This document shows, one piece after another, positions 52,681-62,835 of a stretch of DNA of 64,000 bases (positions are counted from its first letter, which is position 1; each line of letters begins with the position of its first letter). A model generated the notes under the pieces. The model was not told where the DNA came from. It was given only the letters and a program-made list of their open reading frames with translations, and did no database searches. This DNA comes from Bradysia coprophila (Eukaryota > Arthropoda > Insecta > Diptera > Sciaridae): contig NW_023503307.1 in assembly GCF_014529535.1 (NCBI RefSeq), forward strand, positions 518,797 through 582,796, in the 5' to 3' direction. The translations under genes were made by a program, and so were the position numbers.

Positions 52681-54076
52681 ATGGCTCGTCCCGCAAACGC
52701 AGAAGTTGACGAACTGTTCGAAGTTAAAACATATTACTACATTGGAGCTTATCAACAATGTTTGAATGAAATCAACAAACTTTCGAGGGTAGGTTTGACA
52801 TTGTTCTTAGAACAGTTGGAATACAATTTAAGTTACTAGGGAATTGACTCGCCAAACTCTGCGAGTCAAGGTCCGAGTAGTATATTAGATGACACTCTCT
52901 CACATAATAGCGCATTTCCGTTGATCCCTCCAATCACTAATTGTTAACACAATTTTTATGTTTTCATCAGCTCTCATCCATCGAAAAGGATTGTTTCATG
53001 TGGAGAGCATACATAGCTCAAAATAAGCATCGTGTGGTATTGGATGGTATTAAGTTAAATGAAATCGATGCAGATAATGTACTTCAAGCGGTCCGTCGTG
53101 TTGCCGAATATTTCTCCAATCCGGGTAAACGCAACGACATCGTGAAGTATTTTGACGAAAAGTTTTCGCAAAATTTCGACGATGACAATCGTCCAATGTG
53201 GTGCGTTGCTGCTGGAACGGTTTACTATAACGAAGGACTCTATGAAAATGCTTTGAAGTGAGTATGAGGTTTTTTAAGAGTTGATACGATCCTTTATGAA
53301 ACAGCAGATGTGCTGGTTTTAATGGACCGAGTCACCATAAATTGATATCTCGGAAAAAATTGTATTCTTTTGTCCAAAGATTTTGTAAAAGAAAACCATT
53401 TCGCCTCTCTTCGTAGTGAGTTCGTACGGTCTTCATTGTTTTCCTCTTTTTTCGTTAATTACAGAGCACTTCATGGTCAATTCGACTTGGAATGTTTGGC
53501 ACTGACACTCCAGTGCTTATTGAAAATGAATCGCACAGACTTGGCCAAGAAAGTGTTGGCTAAAATGCAGGAAAAAGACGATGACGCCACATTAACGCAA
53601 CTAGCTACTGCTTGGCTGAACATTCAGATTGGCGGCGAAAAGCTGCAAGATGCATACTACATATTCCAGGACTTTTGCGACAAATTTGTCCCAACCAATA
53701 TGCTGTTGAACGGTCAAGCTGTTTGCTATATTGGCCAGGAAAAGTATGAGGAAGCTGAACAGGCATTGCGAGAAAGTCTGGATAAAGATCCGAATAACTA
53801 TGACACTCTGATCAATCTCATTGTGCTATCACAACAAACGGAGAAAAATCAAGATGTACGTAGGCAAAACGTGACGAGCATGACCATTTTATCAACGAAT
53901 TTTAAATCACAATTCTGTTTCCACAGGTCATTGAACGCTATCTATCCCAAATCAAGGACTCCCATCGAAACAGTTGTCTGGTTTTGGAAATGGAAAAGAA
54001 AGAACAAGAATTCGATCGTTTATGCATGAAGTACGAACCGTCTGTTACGACAAAGCCTGAAGTGGATGTATTGTAA
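52681..54076 (+). CDS. epsilonCOP: Coatomer subunit epsilon
   Basis: Exons 52681-52788, 52971-53257, 53465-53855 and 53927-54076 join in frame to 311 residues, close to the family's usual length of about 300-310. The protein opens MARPANAEVDELFEVKTYYY, and the VDELFEVK..YYIGAYQQCLNE segment is diagnostic of epsilon-COP. It then shows TPR-like helical repeats, including the conserved LNGQAVCYIGQEKYEEAEQA stretch near residue 210. It is a subunit of the COPI coat and supports the alpha-COP C-terminal domain in Golgi-to-ER transport. All four exons have standard GT-AG sites and short introns. No break is visible. It is divergent to Mdm2 and the candidate exon at 52386-52506. Confidence 0.96.
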
Positions 54077-54115
54077 ATATTCCTTGGACTTTTGTTCCCA
54101 TATTCTAATTGAGAT

Positions 54116-54121
54116 AATAAA
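54116..54121 (+). terminator. Polyadenylation signal of epsilon-COP
   Basis: AATAAA lies 40 bp after the epsilon-COP stop codon. Confidence 0.6.
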
Positions 54122-54267
54122 ATGTTAACCTCGATCGGAAGGACTTGTATTATGCGATTGATCCGCCACATATCGAGAATTGAACTAGGAAAATAAAAAA
54201 CAACATTTCAAGATTCATATAATTTCAGATTCGTTTCCAATTCATTTTGACCGGTTCTTCCTACCAA

Positions 54268-55089
54268 TTAAAACGATTTTCCTTGCTTCATTTTCTTAAT
54301 GTGAGCATTACGAATAGCATAACGTTTGAAAAATTTAGCAAGTGTCTCCACTGATACCTGATGTCCTTTGATTGGAAGCAATGACGATGAGCACGTGTGC
54401 AACTGCAAAATGATCCCTTCACCACTGGAATCAATATCGTTGATAGCCCCTTCAACATCATCATTTAATCCAGATTGCCAGGCTAGACGATTGTCTTGTA
54501 CGTTTAGATAGTAATAAGATCGTTCGCCATTATATCCATAATTAATGATGAATTCTCCATCCTGAATCGAAAATTTGGCGTTTAGCATGGTTTTGGTTTT
54601 CGATTTATGTGAATTGGCCAAAGGTTGTTCAACTGATAATGCGTTGTTGGGTTGACGTATTCTCTTCACGCTGGTGTCGAAGAAACCAAGGGTAATATCC
54701 TCCTCTAAAGCTCGCTGGTAGTTCATTAAATTTGTTCACAATCAAGACGGCAATTTTATCTTTCATGAAATGATCGTGAAGAACATCCGTGGGAACTCTA
54801 ATGCATTTGAGTAAACCAATGTACAGTCCAAGCAAATTAATCCATTCGTCCTGGGTCTTGCAATTGCCAAAACCATAATCTTCTATTGTTTGCTTGTTAG
54901 ACGGAAATCCATCGTCAAAAACGTCGATCAACAGATAGTCGACAGATCGAAGACGTTTTTGAGGCGGACATTTCGTAAAACGTGTGTCTAATGTTTTACA
55001 GTCTAAGCTACAGTATCTTCCTTTTCGACAATGATCACAAGTGAATGCAATCCTTCTATCAATCCTTCGCAGCTGTCACATTGCACCAT
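54268..55089 (-). pseudogene. MYND-type zinc finger protein, frame disrupted
   Basis: Three reading frames must be combined. An ATG at 55089 opens MVQCDSCEG, which supplies the first Cys pair. A shifted frame then gives CDHCRKGRYCSLDC, the rest of a MYND-like finger, and runs on through DYLLIDVFDDGFPSNKQ and FRGGYYPWFLRHQ to a stop at 54629. A third frame overlaps at 54629-54726 and continues to about residue 150 with no stop until 54268. The pieces look like one protein: a MYND finger, a helical GYYPWFL region, then an uncharacterised C-terminal half. The usual last His of MYND is not evident. Two frame changes (near 55055 and 54640-54720) imply a decaying gene or base-calling errors; I see no splice sites that would repair them. 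Downstream neighbour epsilon-COP converges on it. Confidence 0.55.
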
Positions 55090-55362
55090 GATTGAGAAAA
55101 TGTTTCAGTTAGCACTTTTACCGATATCAAGAAATTAATTTACGGCAAAATAGTTGATATTTATTTCGTGCAGTTTCTATCACACAATGACACAAAATGC
55201 ATTTTCAGTGATGTAATGTAGTTAATTTAGAAAAATTCTGAAAAATAATCCAGCTCACCACATTAATTGCTAGGGTCGCTAGATTTTTGAAAAATGCCAA
55301 GCGGCGCTTCAGGACATTTATCATTTATCATTTAATAGTATTTTTTAGGCACATGCTATTCG

Positions 55363-56850
55363 CAGTCAACTGCCAATAGTCAATATTGATGCTATTCGCA
55401 GTCAACTGCCAATAGTCAATGTTGATACTATTCGCAGTTGACTGCAGTCAATAGTCAATATTAATGCTATTCGCAGACTAATTCTGCCTTCACATTGATA
55501 AGAAATGATTTTGCGCAGCGCAGTCAACTGCCAATAGTCAATATTGACACTATTCGCAGTTGACTGCCAATAGTCAATATTAATGTTATTCGCAGACTAA
55601 TTAACAGAATAACAGAATAACATTAATATTGACTGTTTTTAGAATTTGTGATTAAAGTTTTGTAAAGGGGCGCAAGAGTCTGAACAATCTCAGTTTGTAA
55701 TAGGCAGCAAAAATCTGTAATGTCACAGTTTGTAAAAGGGAGAAATAGTCTGCAACGTCACAGTTTGTAAAAGGGATCAACAGTCAAATAATACAATTCG
55801 TAAAAGGGAGTGCCAATCTGTACTGTCACAGTTTGTAAAAGGAATCAACAGTCTGCAATGTCACAGTTTGTAAATAGGAGCAACACTATGTTATGTCAAA
55901 GTTTGTAAAAGGTATCCGCACTCAGTAATGTTACAGTATGTAAAATGGAGCGACAGTATATAATGTTACAGTTTATAAAAGGGTGTAACAGTCTGTAATG
56001 TCAAAGTTTGTAAAAGGGATCAACACTCTGTAATTTTACAGTTTGTAAAAGGGATATACACTATGTAATGTTACCGTTTGTTATTATATAGGGAGTAACA
56101 CTTTGTAATGTCACAACTTGCGAAAGGGGTCAACACTCTGTAATGTTTTAGTTCGTAAAATGGATCAACAGTCTGTAATTTCACAGTTTGTAAAAGAGAT
56201 AAACACTCTTTAATGCTACCGTTTGTTATAGGGAGCAACACTCTGTTATGTCACAGTTTATAAAAGGGATCAACACTCTGTGTTACAGTTTATAAAGTGG
56301 AGCCACAGTCTCTAATGTTATAGTTTGTAAAAGAGAACGACAATCTGTAATGTTACAGTTTGTAAATAAAGGGAGCGACAATCTGTAATGTTACCGTTTG
56401 TTATAGGAAGCAGCACTTTGTAATGTCACAGTTTGTCAAAGGGATCAACAATCCGTAATGGTACAGTTGGTAAAAGGGATGATCAATCCCTAGTTTTACA
56501 GTTTGTACATGTGACCAACAGTCTCCAAAGCTTATACAATGGATAATCAGTTTCTTTCGTTGCATTTGGCAATATATATACTTTACAAATTATAGACCAA
56601 TTCTCATTTTTTGACTGAACGAATTTCCTTTGTTTTAATATAAGTAACAAACCAACAATCTTCCCAATTGCTCTACTTTTATTTTAGAAGATATTTTTAG
56701 TTATTTACAATTTTTCAAATAAGTTACTGTGAATAGCATCAATATTGACTATTGGCAGTTGACTGCGAATAGCAATAAAATTGACTATTGGCAGTTGACT
56801 GCGAATAGCATCAATATTGACTATTTGCAGATGACTGCGAATAGTCACTT
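55363..56850. mobile_element. Foldback-like element with inverted arms and satellite interior
   Basis: The left arm (55363-55620) and right arm (56726-56850) carry copies of one unit of about 36 bp in opposite orientation: GCTATTCGCAGTCAACTGCC / AATAGTCAATATTGAT on the left and its reverse complement on the right. Left-arm copies also occur in both orientations. Between the arms lies a 35-bp tandem array. No ORF is evident. The layout matches Foldback-type elements, which have long inverted arms made of short repeats. Confidence 0.65.
55640..56530. repeat. 35-bp tandem repeat, about 25 degenerate copies
   Basis: Consensus halves GTAATGTCACAGTTTGTAAA and AGGGATCAACACTCT. Copies vary by a few substitutions and small indels. 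The array fills the interior of the foldback-like element. Confidence 0.88.
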
Positions 56851-57349
56851 CGTATTTTTTACAGATGTTTCAGCAAAACGCATATTATTTGGTCGCACAA
56901 TATCTGATTTTAAAGATTTTTTTAATTTTTGTGTGAAAGAATCAATTTTCCCGGGCCTTTTCGTAGCCAGTCTGGCCTTGAAGATAACAACATTGAATTT
57001 TGAGACTGTTACAATGTGTTCGTGAGATTATGATGAGTAAATTCTCGACGCGCCACATTTCAAATGAATGAAATCCATTCGTTTAAACTGACATCACTGA
57101 CTATTTTTACATCGCACACTTATCGCATCGAGAAAGAGTGTGTGTGCGTGCGTGTAATGAGTGTGTGTGTTTTTTTTAAATGTTTATCTGAAACGACAAT
57201 ACTTCGATATTGAATGCCAATGTTTTTATATCTCTTGTGGTCTTGTTGTCTCATTGTTCCCTTATCGGAGTCCATTTGTGAATGATTTGCGGCAGTGTTA
57301 ATCTTATTGTTCTGCTTAGTGCCTACAGTGCCTCGTATTACATTTTGTC
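56851..57349. other. Intergenic, upstream of the dipeptidase
   Basis: Contains a short GT-rich microsatellite near 57139-57172 and no recognised coding. The dipeptidase promoter and 5' UTR must be here, but no clear core motif stands out. Confidence 0.5.
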
Positions 57350-58275
57350 ATGAAGCAAGTTCGTCAACTACTTTTAATCTCGTCTTCTAAAGTCCATGGA
57401 CATGAATTTCTGCATCATGCAAGAAAAGACATAGACAACTTTTGTACCAAGTAAGTGATTCTGTCGGCTCGACTTACAAAATACGTCACTTTGTGAGTAA
57501 GCTGATTAAAACATTTTACTGATTCATCAGAAATAACATCTTGCGAATTCTGTTCGTACCATATGCGGCACGAGATCACGATGCATACACTGATAAAGTG
57601 GGGACGGCACTCAAAGGATTCGGTAAGATTTAGGCAATGAACTCATAGAAAGATTGTTATCAACTGTTTCACTTAAGGATATGAAACGAGTGGCATTCAC
57701 ACATACGAGAATAAGATCGAAGCAATAACGAATGCCCAGTGCGTTTTCGTTGGTGGCGGAAATACCTTCTTGTTGCTGAAAACCCTTTACGAACTGAATT
57801 TGGTCAACTTAATACGGGAACGAGTTTTGAACGGAGATTTGCATTACATGGGCTCTAGTGCAGGAACGAATGTAGCCACAAAATCCATTAAAACAACCAA
57901 CGATATGCCAATCGTTTATCCGCCCTCATTCGATGCTATCGGACTGGTGCCATTTAACATAAATCCTCACTACTTGGACGCGGATCCGAGCAATACTCAT
58001 CAAGGGGAGACCAGAGAGACGAGACTAAAGGAATTTCACGAGTGTAATGACACTCCGGTATTAGGTTTACGAGAAGGCACCGCTTTATTGGTTGATGGAG
58101 AGAAGGCCGTTCTGCTGGGAGAATTTAATGGCAGACTTTTCCGAAAGTAAGTTTTTCCAATTGTCGGTAACGTAACGAATTTTGTGGATTTTTCTTTTAT
58201 ATTTACAGGGGTGAAGAAGGTCAAGAAATTAAGCCGAACACCGATTTGAGTTTTCTGCTACAATGGAGAGATTAA
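57350..58275 (+). CDS. Alpha-aspartyl dipeptidase (peptidase E, family S51)
   Basis: Exons 57350-57450, 57531-57622, 57678-58146 and 58209-58275 join in frame to 242 residues, close to the family's roughly 230-240. Visible features: [11 protein letters not shown] at about residue 88; the nucleophile motif [10 protein letters not shown] with the serine near 125; the [19 protein letters not shown] segment that carries the catalytic His region; and [12 protein letters not shown] near the end. The enzyme hydrolyses dipeptides with N-terminal aspartate in the cytosol; D. melanogaster has a single such gene. The start [20 protein letters not shown] matches the family N-terminus. All splice sites are GT-AG and the introns are 55-80 bp. 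Nothing is broken. AATAAA follows at 58308. Confidence 0.95.
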
Positions 58276-58307
58276 ACCGTCACATTTGATTGATTTGAAA
58301 CAATTTG

Positions 58308-58313
58308 AATAAA
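58308..58313 (+). terminator. Polyadenylation signal of the dipeptidase
   Basis: AATAAA 32 bp after the stop codon. Confidence 0.55.
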
Positions 58314-58632
58314 TTGTATTGCTAGCTTTATCTATTGAAAATGATTGTTTTTATGAACATTGATAAGAGTGGCTTGTTACAAAGATCCAAGTTTAATCTA
58401 AACATTAGGGGTAAACTCGTTAATAGCCTGTGTGGAAACTGAGAGTTGTTTTTGCATAAGCAGCTAGCAGACTTGTAGAACAGACACTTAATCGGGATAA
58501 AATACACTTTATCAAACAGACATAGCAAGTATATCTTGTATCACGTAACATTACGCATATTTCTCTCTCGTTTTCTGATGATCGGTAATTATTTTGAAAT
58601 CGGTGCAATAATTCCTATGTCTAAACCCATAC
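58314..58632. other. Intergenic, nothing recognised
   Basis: Short stretch between the dipeptidase and the esterase relic. It may contain further esterase sequence decayed beyond recognition. Confidence 0.5.
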
Positions 58633-58797
58633 TAGAAAGCAACCTAAGTAAGATGACGCTTCCTCTAACGACATTCAGAGAAAGCCACTTTACTTCGTCT
58701 ACGACGATAAACTGAACTTATGTGAAAAATTACTGATTTTATAACTTGTCTTAGAACGTGTAAATGGTGAAGAAGGCTTATTTAGTACAGTGTGAGT
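58633..58797 (+). pseudogene. Relic of a second carboxylesterase copy
   Basis: This stretch aligns with 62050-62256 of the esterase gene downstream. AGAAAGCAACCTAAGTAAGA matches the end of exon 7 plus its donor; CTTCCTCTAA matches the intron start; CACTTTACTTCGTCTACGAC matches the start of exon 8; GAACGTGTAAATGGTGAAG and the final GTGAGTA match the end of exon 8 and its donor. One frame still reads PLYFVYDDKLNL. Several indels and an in-frame stop after the Lys-rich part show it is dead. No other esterase exon is visible nearby, so only the exon 7-8 junction region has survived. Confidence 0.7.
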
Positions 58798-58871
58798 ACA
58801 AAAAAAAACAGAGTGTAATAAGTTTTGCTATTTGAGAGTTCTGCGTGCAATAACATTGTATTCTCTCCCAC

Positions 58872-58967
58872 CCAGGGCGTATTATTGGAAACTTTAATTC
58901 CGGAAAAAAATTCAGAACTTTTCAAAATTCTCAGAAGTAGAAACCCTACAGTCTAAAATTACCCTGG
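58872..58967. mobile_element. Small MITE-like element
   Basis: CCAGGG and CCCTGG bound 96 bp. The subterminal CTTTAATTCCGGAAA resembles TTTTAATTCTGGAAA inside the 9173-9335 element, suggesting one family. The inverted ends are short, so this is tentative. Confidence 0.3.
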
Positions 58968-59034
58968 AGGACAGCAACTTGGATTTGCTTTTGCGATAAA
59001 CAATCAATTGAAAAATATTGTTTTTATGATGGAA

Positions 59035-59217
59035 GAGACTATTGGCACCGGGTGCCAATAGTCTCTTTATAATACTGTGGCTAATGGCACCAGGTGCCAA
59101 TAGTCTCTTTATTAAACAAATGCTAATCGCACCCGGTGTATTATTATTATAAAGAGACTATTGGCACCCGGTGACATTAGCCACAGTATTACAAAAAGAC
59201 TATTGGCACCCGGAAAA
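59035..59217. repeat. Inverted-repeat cluster with near-perfect palindrome
   Basis: AGAGACTATTGGCACC and its reverse complement flank a single G at 59035-59067. Further copies of CTATTGGCACCCGG and its complement follow in both orientations to 59217, and GTGGCTAAT / ATTAGCCAC pair across the block. It resembles a compact foldback element. Confidence 0.8.
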
Positions 59218-59259
59218 ATTAAAATTTGAATTAAAAATCCAGGTATTTTGAAAATAAAA

Positions 59260-59445
59260 CTTTACGAAATGTAACATAAAGGCGGATTGTTCGATCCTGA
59301 GAAATTCATCGTTTTACGAAATGTAACGTAAAGGTATCGAACAATCCGCCTAATAGGATGAATTCCCTAAGATCGAAGAAGCTACCTTTACGTTACATTT
59401 CGTAAAAAGAATAATGTCTTAGGACGGAACAATCCGCCTAATTTT
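59260..59445. repeat. Second inverted-repeat cluster
   Basis: TTTACGAAATGTAAC occurs directly at about 59261 and 59313 and inverted at 59384-59405. GGCGGATTGTTCGATC at 59281 pairs with GATCGAA and TCGAACAATCCGCC downstream, and GGAACAATCCGCCTAA occurs again near 59426. Immediately precedes the esterase gene, so it may lie in its promoter region. Confidence 0.75.
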
Positions 59446-59523
59446 AGAATTACATATGCAATTGTGAAATACTTCAATACATTCCAATTTCGTATGAATT
59501 TTCCAATTTAACACAAATTTTAG

Positions 59524-62500
59524 ATGACCTTATCACAACGTTCCCCGCAAGTAGTACTCACTGAAGGAACAGTGATTGGATCCGTAGAAAAACTACCGAA
59601 TGGTAGTTTCTATTATGTATACAGAGATATACCATTTGCCGAACCACCGGTGGGAAAACTTCGTTTTGAGGTATAAATACTATCAATCAAAAATAGATCG
59701 ACATATTGATTGAACATATCTAGGATCCCATTCCTCTAACGAAATTTCCTGAAAACATCTTAGATTGTAAGAAGGAAAGAGATGTATCGATCCATAAGGA
59801 CTTCATCACTTCCAATTTAATTGGATCCGAAGACTGCTTACATCTCAATGTTTATTCCCCTGTATCACCAGATGATGTTGCAAATGCCGATAAATTAGCA
59901 GTTTTAGTTTTTATACACGGCGGAGCATTTGCGTTTGGTAGTAGTAACAGTGAATAGTAAGTTATATTCAGAGATGTTTAAGGCCTTCAAACATGGTTGA
60001 AATTTAATAGCTACTCTCCCGAGTATTTGGTACAAGAAAATGTGGTTGTTGTTACACTTAACTACCGACTTAGAGTGTTAGGGTTCTTGTGTTTGCCTGA
60101 AGCGGGTATAAGCGGAAACGCTGGACTTAAGGATCAAGTAACTTAACCATGCCATAATGATAACGCAAAGACAAATAAACAAATAGACACTTCATTTTCC
60201 AGTTAGTAGCTCTGAAGTGGGTACATAAAAGTATTTCGAATTTCGGTGGCGACGTCAACAATGTCACGGTGCGGTATTTAATACAGTCATGGAACCCGAT
60301 TATCTACAAACACCATCGACGATGCTGTTGTCACAAGGGTGTCTGAAATCCGTGATCTCGGCGTTGTATTGGATCGGAAGCTCAGCTTTAACAGTCACAT
60401 TGCAAAAATAGTATCGGAAGCTTATTCGTTACTTGGATTTCTTAAGAGAATTTGTTTCGACTTTCGGAATGTTAAGGCTCTGACGAGTATCTATAACGCT
60501 CATGTTCGTTCTCATCTCGAATATGCATCAGTGATTTGGAATCCGAGCTACGACGTGCACAGTGATAAGATCGAATCAGTTCAAAGGCAGTTTGTCATGT
60601 ATGCCCTCAGGAGGACCGTAAAACGTGATTCTGAGCACAGGCTTCCACCGTATTCTGATAGATGCTCTGCACTGGGTTTGGAGACTCTGGACAGGCGCCG
60701 CACCAACTCATGCGTATTTTTCGTTTACGATGTGTTATCTAAGTTCATCGATGCTCCTCAGTTGCTTGACTGGTTCAACAATATCAGAAATACTCGGTCA
60801 CATGGTTACGGGCTCAGAACGATGACATTTTTCCAGAACATCTTTCATAGAACCAATTATGGATCGTCCGAACCCATCAACTCGGCCTCCAAATTGTTTA
60901 ACAAGGTTAGTCATCTATGTACGAATGGAGTGTCGAGAGAGGTTTTCCGGTCACAAGTAAGAGCTTTGAGCGCAATTTGGCACCCGTGTCAAACTATTTG
61001 AAGGTCTTTCTTCTCCAACTCGTGCTTTGCTAGGTGGGCGTTATGTCATGAATTTTTGTCTTACTTTTTATGTATCTGAATTCAGGGACGTGCCACTATT
61101 GTCTTTTTATCAGCAATGTTAGATTATAACTATATGGTAAATAAATGTTTCAAATCTAAAAAATCATGGATTGAAGATAATACAAATTCTAGCAAAGACC
61201 ATCATTTCAGTTGTTCGGTGGAAGTTCTGGTGGAGCAGCGGTAGGTCTTCACATGCTGTCCGAAAAGTCACGGTAGAGTGATTCCGAATATATTCGAGAG
61301 ATTATTAAATTTGGAATTATATCCAATGTCACAGCAAATACTTCCATAAAGCTATATGTCAAGGTGGAACGTCATTGGATGAATGGCTTATTCAACCTGA
61401 TCCGATTGGAAAATCAAAGAAATTGGCAGAACTGTTAGGCTTTAAAGGTGGTTCACAAGTAGAAACTTTAGGTAAGTTTAAAGCTTCACATTTAAAATAT
61501 TTAAAACAATGTCAAAAATAATTGTAGATTATTTGCGAAACGTTAAGGATTTAAGTGGTTTCCAGAAGCATCTCCTTACTGTCTCCAGTGCAGATGAAAG
61601 GCGTCGAAACCTTTCTATATGCTTCAAGCCATGTGTTGAGCAAGAAACGGTTGATGCTAAAGATTCTATAAGTCTCAAATATTTTGAGAAAAGAAATTTG
61701 TCATTACAGTCGAAAGCTTTCATTTCAAAGCTACCAATCGAATTAATGAATCAACCAAATTTTATCAATATACCAGTTATGATCGGTTACAATTCGGCTG
61801 AAGGCATTGGCGTTCTAAGTAGCAAATACGAATCACTGCATGTGTACGAGAGGGATTTGAGTAGGATAATACCCAGATCATTGAGCGAATCACCTACTGA
61901 ATGGGAATCTCAGAAATTGGCTGCGGAAATTCGAAAATTTTATTTCGATGGACAACCGATAACAGAAAAATTGTTGAACGAAATGGTGAAACTTCAAGGC
62001 GATTACCATTTTGCAATAAGTTCTAATCTCTTTGCCGAAATTCATTTTAGAAAACAACCTAAGTAAGTTGACGATTCCTCTAAAAACATCCGTTAAAATT
62101 GATAATTTCAGTTCACCACTTTACTTTTACCGATTCGCGGCGATGACGGCGAACTAAATTTTTATAAGAAATTTTTTACTTCCAAAGTGAAAGCTTTCGA
62201 ACGTGTGAAGGGTGCTTGTCATTACGACGAAATTAATTATTTATTTGCGTGAGTATGCAGAGTGTTCTACGATAGCAACGATCTGAATTACCAAGCACTC
62301 GGACCTAGAACTGAATTTAAATAGAGGACCTGCTCTGCGCAGTAGCCAGAATTTCTCATAATATTTATAATTTTGCCGATAGATCTTCCAAGTTCTGATG
62401 CTTGGTATTTCAGTGCATTGACGAATAGGGGCGCAGATGGTAGACCAGTATTTAGAAATTTTAAAAGCGCCACTTACAGTACTCTACTGAAAATATTGTA

Positions 62501-62835
62501 GTAAATACAAACCAATTCAATTCCATATTCTTAGTTCAAAGCACGTGAAAGCTGACCGCTCGGAAATGTCAACAAGCACAAGAGTAGCTAAAAAAATGTG
62601 TAGAATGTGGACGAATTTCGCCAAATATGGGAGCCCAACTCCAGCGAATGATAAGTCGTTATCAATTAAATGGGATCCAGTGAAACCTACAAAAGATGGT
62701 GAAAAGTTCATTTTAGAATATTTGGAAATTGACGATGAGTTTTGGATGCGAACAGATCCAGACAAAGACAGAATAGAATTTTGGAGAAAATTGTATCAGA
62801 AGTGGAATGGAAGTTTTATTAGACCGAAGTTGTAA
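59524..62835 (+). CDS. Carboxylesterase (type-B, alpha-esterase-like), frameshifted in exon 8
   Basis: Exons 59524-59670, 59724-59956, 60011-60137, 60203-60268, 61211-61272, 61335-61471, 61528-62062, 62112-62248 and 62535-62835; about 581 residues expected. There is no signal peptide, so it is probably intracellular like alpha-esterases. Triad and fold motifs: oxyanion loop HGGAFAFG; nucleophile elbow FGGSSGG, where GESAG is usual but GxSxG and the Ser are kept; acidic residue in GYNSAEGI; His in GACHYDEINYLF; C-terminal MWTNFAKYGSPTP. In-frame TAGs at 59955 and 61273 fall inside splice donors and do no harm. In exon 8 (137 bp) the frame slips by one between YRF and GDDGELNFYK; one base is missing relative to the flanking phases. 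The other eight exons are clean, so the break is either very recent or a sequencing error. Intron 4 holds a LINE fragment. Confidence 0.85.
60285..61165 (+). mobile_element. 5'-truncated non-LTR retrotransposon (LINE) fragment
   Basis: In the fourth esterase intron, a 220-codon ORF (60339-61001) reads as the C-terminal part of a LINE reverse transcriptase: VSEIRDLGVVLDRKLSFNSH, then LEYASVIWNP, IESVQRQFVMYALRR and RCSALGLETLDRRR. This pattern is typical of Jockey/CR1-like elements. The same frame is open for some distance upstream of 60339. A 3' tail with AAATCTAAAAAATC ends near 61165. The catalytic YxDD part is absent, so the copy cannot move by itself. It is in the sense orientation of the host gene and leaves its splice sites intact. 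The ORF lacks stops, suggesting recent insertion. Confidence 0.85.

Noticed and set aside
59950-59960. In-frame TAG in the esterase after HGGAFAFGSSNSE
   Set aside because: The TA is followed by GTAAGT; splicing to 60011 restores TAC, so it is not a nonsense mutation.
61270-61335. In-frame TAG and apparent frameshift after LHMLSEKSR
   Set aside because: GTAGAGT...TCACAG forms a 62-bp intron; the joined exons read KSRKYFHKAICQ, the expected family sequence.
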